From the NCBI RefSeq assembly GCF_002608565.1, contig NZ_LIXM01000002.1, positions 62,001-126,000 of the forward strand: a stretch of DNA of 64,000 nucleotides, given 5' to 3'. This document shows positions 47,029-55,788 of this stretch, in pieces (positions within the stretch are counted from its first letter, which is position 1; every line of letters begins with the position of its first letter). Origin of the DNA: Vibrio sp. PID17_43. Lineage in GTDB: Bacteria > Pseudomonadota > Gammaproteobacteria > Enterobacterales > Vibrionaceae. The notes under the pieces are model-generated. The model was given only the letters and a program-made list of their open reading frames with translations, was not told the origin of the DNA and searched no databases. The translations under genes were made by a program, and so were the position numbers.

Positions 47029-47514
47029 ATGCGTCGCAGTTTTTTTCCTTTAATTATTAGCCTGCTACTGGCCGCTTGCTCTTCCGGACCCGAGACTAAT
47101 TCAGAAGCGCAACAGACAACATCGATATCTAAACAGCATTTACGATCTGAAACCCCTGATTTATACCAATTCTACAACGAATGGTACGGCACACCTTATC
47201 GCTTAGGCGGCACAAAAAAATCGGGCATTGATTGCTCAGCATTCGTACAGAAAGCGTTTATTGAGGCATACCAAATGTCATTGCCAAGAACAACGCAGCA
47301 GCAGTCAAAACAAGGCGTCAAGCTGAGTTGGTCTGATGCTAAGCAAGGTGATTTAGTATTTTTTAAGACAAACAGAACGACTTACCATGTAGGCATCTAT
47401 CTGGGGAACAAGCAATTCATGCACGCTTCTACGTCAAAAGGCGTAATAATTTCGAGAATCGATAGCCCTTACTGGGCCTCGAAATTTTGGCAAGTAAGAA
47501 GAGTTACAATGTAA
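47029..47514 (+). CDS. NlpC/P60-family lipoprotein peptidase
   Basis: A 161-aa lipoprotein (start ATG 47029; lipobox LLAAC, lipidated Cys 17) with an NlpC/P60 domain: catalytic Cys 69 (GIDCSAFV), His 120 (TYHVGIYLG) and third residue His 132 (FMHAS). Such enzymes cleave gamma-D-Glu-meso-DAP or related peptide bonds in peptidoglycan, as E. coli MepS/NlpC. An upstream in-frame extension of 24 codons lacks a signal and is rejected. Confidence 0.9.
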   Translation: MRRSFFPLIISLLLAACSSGPETNSEAQQTTSISKQHLRSETPDLYQFYNEWYGTPYRLGGTKKSGIDCSAFVQKAFIEAYQMSLPRTTQQQSKQGVKLSWSDAKQGDLVFFKTNRTTYHVGIYLGNKQFMHASTSKGVIISRIDSPYWASKFWQVRRVTM

Positions 47515-47580
47515 CCCTTATCGAAAAGAAATAGGGATAAGATCGGATTACTCTTCCCTTTTATGATCAGAAGTCGCTAA

Positions 47581-47925
47581 TTAGTCGTAAGTCGCAACGG
47601 CGGTATCGAATAAGTTCTTCACTAAAGCGATATACTCATCTAAAAAAGCGATTTGTTCGTTAGTCGCTTTTTTGCCCCAAACACCAGCCAACACCTCACC
47701 AAGATCTTCAACCACTGCATCCGCTTCTTTTAGCAATTTAAAGCGCACACTTGAGTGTAATTCGGGGTTTTGCTCAAAAATCGCCATGATGTTAGAGGCA
47801 ACCATGTCTGTCGCAACATCTTCGATGCTTTCTGTACCAGTATCACCAAGCTCTGAAGTAAAAATGTCTAAATTGAGTGAAAGGTGCTCAATAAGAGCAA
47901 GATATCCATCAGTCTCTACAACCAC
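47581..47925 (-). CDS. DUF3802 protein
   Basis: A 114-aa helical, acidic, cytoplasmic protein. The best start is GTG 47925 (MVVETDGYLALIEHLS), preceded by GGAG at 7-nt spacing; the ATG seven codons earlier lacks this. The sequence matches the vibrio DUF3802 family from memory. Function unknown. Confidence 0.7.
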   Translation of the reverse strand: MVVETDGYLALIEHLSLNLDIFTSELGDTGTESIEDVATDMVASNIMAIFEQNPELHSSVRFKLLKEADAVVEDLGEVLAGVWGKKATNEQIAFLDEYIALVKNLFDTAVATYD

Positions 47926-48013
47926 TGCTTTTCTCCATTTTTGCAAGCCTTCGAAGATGAAAGCGAAATCGTTTCAATAGTAAAACATGCAGAGAAAATT
48001 TCATTAACTTATG

Positions 48014-49187
48014 TCATTTTAAGAGACGCCGGGCATTTAACTGAATAATTTTTATCCAATAGGTCTTATTCAACCTATGATGCCAAGTCTCATTACGCCC
48101 GTTCTCTTTCGCCCTATATAGCGCAGCGTCAGCACATTTCAACCACTGGGTGTGGTTTTCAAAACGAGATTTACATTCGCAAACACCAATATTTATCGTG
48201 CAATTGATCAAAAATTTCTCAACTTTTACTGTTTCTTCTTCAATGGCTTCTCTTAACCGCCTCGGCAAAGCGAAGCGCCTGTTCTTCATTAGTGTTAGGT
48301 AGAAGAACGGTAAATTCCTCTCCGCCAAATCGACCACATACATCAGTGCTTCTTGCTTCATCATAGGGTGCCAATGTGTCGATAATATGTGGCTGGCGTA
48401 ATGAAAATAATTTATCGAGCTGAACACCTAGCGATGTTAAGAATGAAGACACCAATAGGTTAGATACATTAAGATCAATCTCATTATATGCTGCAAATTC
48501 AAATAATTATGCAAGGCGTTTACCTATTTGGTTGATGTCTTTTCCACGTAAATACACCAAAGCTTCACCGTGTATTCCCCCACCAACAAATCGTTGAGCG
48601 ACCGCAACAGAACGGTCTCTGCCTATCACATCAGCCAGCGTCATGTGGAGTTCACCGTAAGTTAAGGGGCCAACATGAGGAACAGGTAAATGAATAAACT
48701 CGTGTAAATGATCCGCCATAATTGATGTTCCTTTACCGAGAGTAATATTGGCCACTTCACGAAACTTTGCCAATGATGAAATGCCGTCAGAGGCATTTAG
48801 GCTTGGCTGTTCTGGCGCTTCGAGGGCGCAATGTAAGTCTAGGCGCTATTACAATGAAACAATTTGCGCCCTCGTTAGAGGCGTGGCGATAAAATCGAAC
48901 GCTCCCAATTCAATACTGCGCTGTTTGGCTTCTTGCTGGACATCCCCAGAAACAATCACGACATTGGTTTTATACTGACTGACTGGGAGAGACTTCAATA
49001 CCTCAAAGCCTCCCATGACTGGCATCGTCAAATCGAGGAACAAAACGTCAATATTTTGCTCTGTTAGAATTTGCAATGCTTCGTTTCCATCTTGCGCTGC
49101 CAATAAGTGCAGAGATGCATCTTTCATGAACGAGCGTGATATCAACTTTCTTGCTACCGCAAAGTCATCACAAATCAGTATTTTCAT
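48014..49187 (-). pseudogene. Decayed REC-CheC gene fused to a GGDEF fragment
   Basis: From 49187 a receiver domain (MKILICDDFAVARKLISRS ... DVLFLDLTMPVMGG) runs to two adjacent stops (TAA TAG, 48851-48846). The same frame then continues with a CheC/CheX-like domain (KFREVANITLGKGTSIMADHLHEFI ... FVGGGIHGEALVYLRG), a third stop at 48509-48507, and the rest of that domain (NEIDLNVSNLLVSSFLTSLGVQLDKLFSLRQP). Without a break it passes into the second part of a diguanylate cyclase (DVCGRFGGEEFTVLLPNT), then shifts frame near 48250 into its end (CADAALYRAKENGRNETW). The start of the GGDEF domain is absent. Confidence 0.85.
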
Positions 49188-49413
49188 GCCGTTAATGGAA
49201 CCAAAATCAAAAAAAAATATTGATACTCCCTGAATTCCGACAGTTTCATCGGTTGACTCTATAAATCAGTAACTTATAGGAGATGCAATTCACATTTATA
49301 TACATTTACTGCTATTAAGTCTCTTTTTATTGCTGAAGTTTGCTCAGGTCCGCGTCAATGTGTTGGCATTTATCCTAAACTATTGTTGGTCAAATAGATT
49401 AACGAGGTTTTGT

Positions 49414-50280
49414 ATGTGGCAAGCAATATCGCAGCAGCTTTCTGATACTTTATTGTTCGAATATCAAATTAAAGAGAAAGTCCGTCTTTCGGGGGGAGAT
49501 ATTAGTGAGAGCTACATGATCAATGATGGTGCACAACGCTATTTCGTTAAAATCAATGATCGTGACTTTTTAGCCAAGTTTGAGGTTGAGGCTGAAAGCC
49601 TTCATCTTCTGCGAAAAACTTCTACCCTATTTGTTCCAGAAGTGGTCTTAGTCGGCAAAACCAAAAGTCACTCTTTTCTGATTCTTAATTACCTCCCAAC
49701 CAAGCCTCTCGAAGATCCGAAAAACAGCTACAAATTCGGTCAACAACTTGCGCAACTTCATTTATGGGGAGAGCAGAAAGAGTTTGGTTTTGATACCGAT
49801 AATTATATTGGTTCAACCATTCAACCGAATCAATGGCACAAAAAATGGTGTGTATTTTTTGCAGAGCAACGTATCGGTTGGCAACTTCAACTTCTCAAAG
49901 AAAAAGGCATTACCTTAGTTGATATTGATGACTTTATTAACGTTGTAAAACTGCATCTCGCCAATCATGCTCCCGAGCCCTCTTTGTTGCATGGCGATTT
50001 GTGGAATGGCAATGTCGCTTTAACGCCTTTTGATCCAATCTGCTTTGACCCTGCTTGCTACTGGGGAGATCGTGAATGCGATATCGCTATGACAGAGTTA
50101 TTTGGTGGATTTCTTCCTGAATTTTACCAAGGGTATGAATCCGTTACCCCACTCCCTCTCGGCTATGAAGAACGTAAAGACATCTATAATCTTTACCATA
50201 TACTCAATCACTGCAACCTCTTTGGTGGGCATTACTTGGAACAAGCTCAGTCATCCATTAGTAATATTATGTCTTATTGA
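49414..50280 (+). CDS. Fructosamine kinase family protein (YniA-like)
   Basis: The 288-aa protein starts at ATG 49414 behind GAGG. It has the aminoglycoside-phosphotransferase-like fold with the ketosamine-kinase catalytic motif LLHGDLWNGNVAL and metal-binding FDPACYWGDRECDIAMTELFGGF. Family members phosphorylate fructosamines or ribulosamines to start repair of glycated amines; E. coli YniA is the nearest named homologue. It is followed by a terminator. Confidence 0.9.
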   Translation: MWQAISQQLSDTLLFEYQIKEKVRLSGGDISESYMINDGAQRYFVKINDRDFLAKFEVEAESLHLLRKTSTLFVPEVVLVGKTKSHSFLILNYLPTKPLEDPKNSYKFGQQLAQLHLWGEQKEFGFDTDNYIGSTIQPNQWHKKWCVFFAEQRIGWQLQLLKEKGITLVDIDDFINVVKLHLANHAPEPSLLHGDLWNGNVALTPFDPICFDPACYWGDRECDIAMTELFGGFLPEFYQGYESVTPLPLGYEERKDIYNLYHILNHCNLFGGHYLEQAQSSISNIMSY

Positions 50281-50341
50281 TTTTTGACGTAAAATTATGA
50301 CCAAATGTAAATTTTAGACGAACATCATCTCCAACCACACT

Positions 50342-50375
50342 CCCTAGACTCAACGTGAGTCTAGGGTCAAGTTTT
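50342..50375 (+). terminator. Terminator after the fructosamine kinase gene
   Basis: An 11-bp perfect stem CCCTAGACTCA / TGAGTCTAGGG with a 3-nt loop, followed by TCAAGTTTT. Confidence 0.65.
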
Positions 50376-50528
50376 GTACTTATTTCGACTCAATTAGCAA
50401 CAACTCCACCTAAAATTCTAAATAACTTGGCTTACGTTGTCTCTTCTACTGTGGAGGAAAGCGAGTGATCAAGGGCGACAATATATAACCAACAGAGAAT
50501 AAAGCCCTGCTATACGAGGAGTTTTTGT

Positions 50529-50723
50529 ATGCAAAATTATACTGAAAGACATGTCAAATGCCCCCATTGTGGGCACTCAATTGGCATCACGTTAGATGCA
50601 AGTAACGGGGATCAAGAGTTTTATGATGACTGCCCAGCTTGCTGCCACGCCATTCATCTCAATATGAAGGTCGATGAGCTACATGAAAAGGTGGAGTTGT
50701 TCATCGATGATAACTATGAGTAG
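50529..50723 (+). CDS. CPXCG-motif cysteine-rich small protein
   Basis: A 64-aa protein with two CPxC knuckles (CPHCGHS and CPACCH) that likely bind one zinc ion, flanked by an acidic C-terminus. It matches the small 'CPXCG motif-containing cysteine-rich protein' family. A GAGGAG site precedes the start; a terminator follows. Function unknown. Confidence 0.85.
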   Translation: MQNYTERHVKCPHCGHSIGITLDASNGDQEFYDDCPACCHAIHLNMKVDELHEKVELFIDDNYE

Positions 50724-50752
50724 CAAATGACAAACTTACCATAAATGACAAT

Positions 50753-50774
50753 AGGAGCCGTCGAGGCTCCTTTG
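50753..50774 (+). terminator. Terminator after the CPXCG gene
   Basis: A 7-bp stem AGGAGCC / GGCTCCT with a short loop, followed by TTGTC. Confidence 0.7.
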
Positions 50775-50872
50775 TCGATCTCAATTTCCGGTTCGCATGC
50801 GTCGTTAACAATTGCCACTAGATCTTCAAATTGTTGCCTCGCCTTCAACGCAAGTCATTATCGCTGAATCAA

Positions 50873-50899
50873 GCATCTCGAGGGTACCGGGGGTATAGA
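50873..50899. repeat. Short dispersed repeat, copy 2
   Basis: GCATCTCGAGGGTACCGGGG and the following GTATAGA resemble the element at 25108-25133 in most positions. It lies just after the end of riboflavin synthase (leftward). Confidence 0.4.
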
Positions 50900-50944
50900 T
50901 GTCTAACTACCCAAGAACCCGAATCCCAATGATGTAGATTTGTG

Positions 50945-51556
50945 CTATAACTGCTTGGCTGCCAAGACACGCTCTACTGTATCAACGATCGCTTGCGTTT
51001 GAGGATCGAATTCAATATTTACTTTCTCACCTATTTGACGAGCCCCAAATAGCGTTCTTTGCAACGTTTCTGGTATCAAGTGTACCGAAAAGCGATTCGC
51101 TTCTACTTCGCCGATAGTCAGTGAGCAACCGTCAATCCCTATGTAGCCTTTAGCGAGCACGTATTTCATCGATGTTAAAGGTAATTCAAACCAAATAGTA
51201 CGGTTATTAGGGGTGTCGATAATATCCACCATTTCAGCCATTAAACTTATATGACCAGACATACTATGACCACCGATTTCATCACCAAACTTGGCGGCAC
51301 GCTCAACGTTTACCCGGCCCCCTTCTTCCAATTCGCCAAGGTTAGTGAGAGATAAGGTCGCTTGCATCAAGTCAAAACTAACTTGCGAGCCTTCAATTTT
51401 GGTCACGGTTAAGCAGCAACCGTTGTGGGCTACGGACGCACCTATCTCTAGTCCCTCTGCTAATGCGCCCTGCAATTCTATAATATGAGTTTGAAAACGT
51501 TCTTTTTTATCGATTTTAACGACTTTCGCTGTACCTTGAACTATTCCTGTAAACAT
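50945..51556 (-). CDS. ribE: Riboflavin synthase, alpha subunit
   Basis: A 203-aa enzyme of two homologous lumazine-binding domains: [12 protein letters not shown] ... GCCLTVTKI ... [10 protein letters not shown], then [16 protein letters not shown] ... [15 protein letters not shown]. It dismutates two 6,7-dimethyl-8-ribityllumazine molecules to riboflavin. It is divergent from norM, as ribE and mdtK are in E. coli. No RFN/FMN riboswitch is visible upstream. Confidence 0.94.
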   Translation of the reverse strand: MFTGIVQGTAKVVKIDKKERFQTHIIELQGALAEGLEIGASVAHNGCCLTVTKIEGSQVSFDLMQATLSLTNLGELEEGGRVNVERAAKFGDEIGGHSMSGHISLMAEMVDIIDTPNNRTIWFELPLTSMKYVLAKGYIGIDGCSLTIGEVEANRFSVHLIPETLQRTLFGARQIGEKVNIEFDPQTQAIVDTVERVLAAKQL

Positions 51557-51690
51557 TGCTCTTACCTATTCATCTGATGCGACTGATAACCTAAATATAT
51601 CCCCCCTAACTTAAGTGATTAATGACGACAAATTAATCATTAATCCTTGTACTGAAGGTATGGTATCTAAGCATACAATTGTTTATCATC

Positions 51691-51718
51691 GCCGCGGAGT
51701 TTCTCCGGGGCATTTTTT
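51691..51718 (+). terminator. Intrinsic terminator in the norM leader
   Basis: GCCGCGGAG / CTCCGGGGC (one mismatch, 3-nt loop) followed by ATTTTTT. It lies 113 bp upstream of the norM start on the same strand, inside the ribE-norM gap, where no upstream gene needs terminating. Confidence 0.7.
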
Positions 51719-51830
51719 CACCTTATCGTGGCTAAAATCAACCATCCGATTTAATCATTACTTCTTTTGCCCCCGAACGCTCCACTATAACCATTCCCTA
51801 TCCATTTTTTGTTCCACTCCGGAGTATTTC

Positions 51831-53201
51831 GTGCATCGCTACAAAGAAGAGGCGTCAAGCCTAATTAAGCTAGCAACCCCTGTGTTGATCGCTTCTGTCG
51901 CACAAACAGGCATGGGTTTTGTTGATACCGTCATGGCTGGCGGTGTGAGCGCAACTGATATGGCTGCCGTTTCTGTTGCGTCCAGCATTTGGTTACCATC
52001 CATTTTATTTGGTATTGGACTACTAATGGCGCTCGTACCGATTGTTGCCCAATTGAACGGCTCCGGTCGCCGAGATCAAATCCCATTTGAAATTCAGCAA
52101 GGTGTGGTACTTGCGCTTTTGATCTGCGTGCCTATTTTGGGTGTGTTATTTCAGACTCAATTTATTCTGCAGATCATGGACGTTGAAGCGGTGATGGCAG
52201 AGAAAACTATCGGTTATATCCATGCTGTTATGTTTGCTGTTCCAGCGTTCTTACTCTTCCAGACGTTGCGAAGCCTCACGGATGGCATGTCTTTAACCAA
52301 ACCGGCCATGGTGATTGGCTTCATTGGTCTACTGCTTAACATCCCGCTAAACTGGATTTTCGTGTACGGTAAGTTTGGCGCACCAGCTCTCGGCGGCGTC
52401 GGTTGTGGTATCGCGACCGCTATCGTCTACTGGGTGATGTTGGGTTTATTGCTGCTATATGTGTGCACATCTACACGTCTAAAAAGCATTAACCTTTTCG
52501 GTGAGTTCCATAAACCACAGCTAAAAGCTCAAATTCGTCTCTTTAAACTTGGCTTTCCGGTTGCGGCTGCACTCTTCTTTGAGGTAACACTGTTCGCCGT
52601 GGTTGCACTATTGGTTTCACCGCTCGGTTCAATTGTTGTGGCTGCACACCAAGTTGCCATTAACTTCTCATCACTTGTGTTCATGCTACCGATGAGTATT
52701 GGTGCGGCAGTCAGTATTCGTGTTGGTCACCGCCTAGGTGAAAATAATGTGGACGGGGCTCGTGTTGCCTCTCGCGTTGGTATTATGGTCGGCATCTGCT
52801 TGTCGTTTATGACAGCATTTATCACGGTCGCTTTCAGTGAGTCAATTGCGAAGCTATACACGAACAATGCAGAAGTAATTACCCTTGCAATGCAGTTGTT
52901 TATCCTAGCTGCTATTTATCAATGTACAGATGCTGTACAAGTCGTTGCAGCAGGCGCACTTCGCGGTTACAAAGACATGCGGGCGATTTTCAATCGTACT
53001 TTTATTGCGTATTGGATCCTTGGTTTACCTATGGGTTATATCCTCGGTCGTACTAATTGGATTGTTGAGCCGATGGGTGCACAGGGTTTTTGGCTAGGAT
53101 TTATTATTGGCCTAACTTCTGCCGCAATCTTGCTTGGTGTCCGTTTACGTTGGATGCATCATCAAGAACCACAAGTACAACTGAACTTCTCGCAGCAATA
53201 G
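51831..53201 (+). CDS. norM: NorM, MATE-family Na+-coupled multidrug exporter
   Basis: The 456-aa protein has 12 membrane helices in two halves, with the MATE features (LIKLATPVLIASVAQTGMGFVDTVMAG; GALRGYKDM). Start GTG 51831 (MHRYKEEAS) with GGAG at 6-nt spacing gives the known NorM length; the frame is open far upstream but without family residues. It exports fluoroquinolones and cationic drugs in exchange for Na+. Its leader carries an intrinsic terminator. Confidence 0.95.
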   Translation: MHRYKEEASSLIKLATPVLIASVAQTGMGFVDTVMAGGVSATDMAAVSVASSIWLPSILFGIGLLMALVPIVAQLNGSGRRDQIPFEIQQGVVLALLICVPILGVLFQTQFILQIMDVEAVMAEKTIGYIHAVMFAVPAFLLFQTLRSLTDGMSLTKPAMVIGFIGLLLNIPLNWIFVYGKFGAPALGGVGCGIATAIVYWVMLGLLLLYVCTSTRLKSINLFGEFHKPQLKAQIRLFKLGFPVAAALFFEVTLFAVVALLVSPLGSIVVAAHQVAINFSSLVFMLPMSIGAAVSIRVGHRLGENNVDGARVASRVGIMVGICLSFMTAFITVAFSESIAKLYTNNAEVITLAMQLFILAAIYQCTDAVQVVAAGALRGYKDMRAIFNRTFIAYWILGLPMGYILGRTNWIVEPMGAQGFWLGFIIGLTSAAILLGVRLRWMHHQEPQVQLNFSQQ

Positions 53202-53221
53202 AGACAAGACAATATTTATCC

Positions 53222-53246
53222 AAAGCCAGCATCTGCTGGCTTTTTT
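53222..53246 (+). terminator. Terminator after norM
   Basis: A 9-bp perfect stem AAAGCCAGC / GCTGGCTTT with a 4-nt loop and T-run, 20 bp after the stop. Confidence 0.93.
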
Positions 53247-53301
53247 GATCGCAAGACGAGGTTGTTGGGTATACTTATAAAGTGATTTAAAAGGAAATGC
53301 T

Positions 53302-54303
53302 GTGAGAATATTACCTCTATTTTCGATCATCTTGCTTAGTGGCTGCAGTGAATGGTTAACCCCAGAAAAGGCCGTATTTCAAAAATATCACCAACGCTTG
53401 GCTACTGTTTTAGAGGTTTCAGCTTCTACGATTGAAGAATCCGCTGCTGTGACGATTCCCGATAAACGAGTGTTATTTCATGATCTACCACGAGTTTCTC
53501 TCGGTCTGCTTGAAAGCTATCAGCTGCGCCAGTGTGGCCTATTCAACCTAATCGCTCAGAAAAACTCTCCGCTCGGAAAAGTACAAGATAGTTTTTACGA
53601 CTTTGATTATCAAACCTCGCTGCTACGTACCCTTCATGGTTGTTTAACCCATCACGCATTAAGCAAAGAAGATCAATCTAAGCTCAATGATGTTTACACT
53701 CAAAAATGGGAGCACTTTCCAACCCACCTCGACAATCTTTTACTAACGAGTGATGCTATGCGCAAACAGTTAACCGCTTCACAATGGCTTTCTATCAATG
53801 CAAAAGCTCAAGTAGTATCTGTACGCAGCGCCTTTCTAACGCTCGAGGAAATGTACCTAACCCCCCCCATGGTTGTATCACGCTTGCCGGACGTGGCTTT
53901 GGTTAATTATCAAGAAGAGATAGAAAAGACTCGTTTGATAGGGCGACTCTACTATACCTTGACCAATGTATCCCTTTGGCTAAAGCAAACCACCGAGATG
54001 CTCAAAACAAATCAAGACAAGATTGTTTGTGGTAAGAATCGTGACACCACAACACTTCGCTATTTAAGGAACGTATTTCAAAGCGTTTACGTGAAGCAAG
54101 TTCAACCTTACATGGCTTATCTGGACAGTACCTACCAACAACTCGATAGTGGTATTCGATTAGTCGAAGTAAGGATGAAAGCGCACGGCCATGACTATGG
54201 GATGACTTCGATGCATCAAGAATTTCGTAACCAGACGCTTGAGCATGTGCAGTTTTGGCAGCAATTGTTCAAACGCTGCGGAGTCAGGATTGGAGACCGG
54301 TAG
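53302..54303 (+). CDS. DUF3080 lipoprotein
   Basis: A 333-aa lipoprotein starting at GTG 53302 behind AAGGA. Lipobox LLSGC (Cys 15), then a largely helical region with DLPRVSLGLLESYQLRQCGLFNLIAQKNSPLGKVQDSFYDFDYQ, the conserved block of DUF3080. Function unknown. It converges with the DNA ligase gene, whose stop is only 8 bp away. Confidence 0.85.
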   Translation: MRILPLFSIILLSGCSEWLTPEKAVFQKYHQRLATVLEVSASTIEESAAVTIPDKRVLFHDLPRVSLGLLESYQLRQCGLFNLIAQKNSPLGKVQDSFYDFDYQTSLLRTLHGCLTHHALSKEDQSKLNDVYTQKWEHFPTHLDNLLLTSDAMRKQLTASQWLSINAKAQVVSVRSAFLTLEEMYLTPPMVVSRLPDVALVNYQEEIEKTRLIGRLYYTLTNVSLWLKQTTEMLKTNQDKIVCGKNRDTTTLRYLRNVFQSVYVKQVQPYMAYLDSTYQQLDSGIRLVEVRMKAHGHDYGMTSMHQEFRNQTLEHVQFWQQLFKRCGVRIGDR

Positions 54304-54311
54304 TATTGAGT

Positions 54312-55154
54312 CTAGTGGTTAATTCGACCTCGCAAAAAACGAGCAAACTTCGGTTTTCCTGTATGGGTAAAACCGTTGTGCCGGAACGTTATCGTTGAAC
54401 CAATTTCCGGGGGTTGTTTACGCACTTCATCAGAAAAGCCGCTACCAATGTAGAACTCTGTTCCATCGGAAAGCTTGACTAACATTGCGCCCATCATGCC
54501 TAGTAGTCGCCCCGTTCCTGGCTTATACCCAATAACTTGAGCTTCTGCGTCCTGATAACGCTTAAGCTTAAGTAGGTCACTGCCCCTTCCCGCCTGATAA
54601 CGGCTCGAGACCTTGCGTAACATCACGCCTTCACCGTCTGACTGAGATATCCGATCTAGTTGATAGTACAGCTGCTGCTCATCACGAATGGCTCTGTGTT
54701 CAATGTACTTTATATGTGAAGCCCCAATAGTAAAAACAAGATCCTGAATATTGTAGTAACGCTTTCGATAGTCCCCTGCAGAATAAGGCATGTCGAATAG
54801 CATAAAGTCAATTTTCCGCCATGCCGCGTCTATTGGCTTTTTATCGAGAACCGTTTGCTGTACTACATGAAAGTTGCCGCGCCCTGCCCACAACTCGCCA
54901 TCAAGCGGGTAATCTGGTAGCACTTCAGTGAACCAATCTGGCGTATAGATACGATTACCATTACGAGTGACCAATTGCTTCCCCGTCCAATAGGCCCTTA
55001 TACCATCAAGCTTTTCACTATACCAATACTGAGAAACATCGATTCCTTCATGATAACTCTCAGCTAAAGATACGGGAGGAAGTAGCTGTGACTCAGCCTG
55101 TGGTTGGACAGAAGTCAGTACTGCTAACGCTATGAATGTCATTCTTATTGGCAT
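54312..55154 (-). CDS. Periplasmic ATP-dependent DNA ligase (LigE/LigD-minimal type)
   Basis: The 280-aa ligase (start ATG 55154) has a signal peptide (cleavage after QAES/QA region), then adenylation motif I YSEKLDGIRAYW with the catalytic lysine, motif III FMLFDMP, motif IV EGVMLRK, motif V LLKLKRYQDAEAQVIG, and a C-terminal OB domain. It lacks extra domains. Such exported minimal ligases occur in Vibrio, Haemophilus and Neisseria and may act on DNA during uptake or in the periplasm. Substrate role is inference. Confidence 0.9.
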   Translation of the reverse strand: MPIRMTFIALAVLTSVQPQAESQLLPPVSLAESYHEGIDVSQYWYSEKLDGIRAYWTGKQLVTRNGNRIYTPDWFTEVLPDYPLDGELWAGRGNFHVVQQTVLDKKPIDAAWRKIDFMLFDMPYSAGDYRKRYYNIQDLVFTIGASHIKYIEHRAIRDEQQLYYQLDRISQSDGEGVMLRKVSSRYQAGRGSDLLKLKRYQDAEAQVIGYKPGTGRLLGMMGAMLVKLSDGTEFYIGSGFSDEVRKQPPEIGSTITFRHNGFTHTGKPKFARFLRGRINH

Positions 55155-55298
55155 AATATTGCTCTGTTCAAAAAAACAACACCATTGAAACGCAATTTCC
55201 CCCTCATAACTACCGTTCATTGCAACGATACGACCTATCGCAACCATAGAGCGCAATTATTAGAAATCATTATCATATTTATTCGATAGATGTAGCAT

Positions 55299-55688
55299 TT
55301 ATGCCTGCCACCGACGGCGCATATTTTCAATAGTCTCTTCTGGTACATTATGAACGCTAGCAAACTCACCACGACAGACTCTTATTTCAACTACGACGCC
55401 TTTCTGCTCGCAAAACTCAATATATGGCCTCATTTCCCAGTGCCGGACAAACGTGTTGCTTACAATCACAGTCTTGTGTTTGTTTAGCCACTTCTTCGTT
55501 TGTTGAAAACACCATTCATGCGCCTCTCTAAGCTTAGTCCCATCAAAAAGGTACTCTCCTTGCTCATTTTCAAAGTACATGTCCGCCTCAAAATGTTTCG
55601 CATTAAGACGCAGTGACAACTGTCTGGCTAATGTGGTTTTTCCGGACCCCGGAAGGCCCCTTATCAGAATGAGTTGTGCGTGAGTCAT
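55299..55688 (-). CDS. P-loop kinase, polynucleotide-kinase-like
   Basis: A 129-aa single-domain P-loop protein: Walker A RGLPGSGKTTLARQLS, then HFEADMYFENEQGEYLFDGTKLREAHEWC and a C-terminal lid with RRRWQA. The pattern is that of the N4BP2-like/AAA_33 kinases related to polynucleotide kinases. It is cytoplasmic with no signal, 145 bp upstream of the ligase start on the same strand. Substrate unknown. Confidence 0.75.
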   Translation of the reverse strand: MTHAQLILIRGLPGSGKTTLARQLSLRLNAKHFEADMYFENEQGEYLFDGTKLREAHEWCFQQTKKWLNKHKTVIVSNTFVRHWEMRPYIEFCEQKGVVVEIRVCRGEFASVHNVPEETIENMRRRWQA

Positions 55689-55752
55689 GATTGGACCATG
55701 GAATTGTGATTGCTGAACCTTAACGTAATTTTGCGGTTAAAGCTGCCAGAAA

Positions 55753-55785
55753 AAGAAAAATCCCTCAACCGAGGTTAAGGGATTT
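55753..55785 (-). terminator. Terminator after the M60-type protease gene
   Basis: On the minus strand a 13-bp stem with one G-U (AAATCCCTTAACC / GGTTGAGGGATTT) ends in TTTCTTTTTC. Confidence 0.88.
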
Positions 55786-55788
55786 AGG

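Noticed and set aside
48507..48773. Stand-alone 88-aa CheC-like gene
   Set aside because: It is one in-frame segment of the decayed REC-CheC gene bounded by stop codons, not a separate gene.
51557..51830. FMN (RFN) riboswitch between ribE and norM
   Set aside because: None of the conserved RFN blocks (for example GGGGCAGGGTGAAA-type or GACCGGCGGT) is present on either strand.
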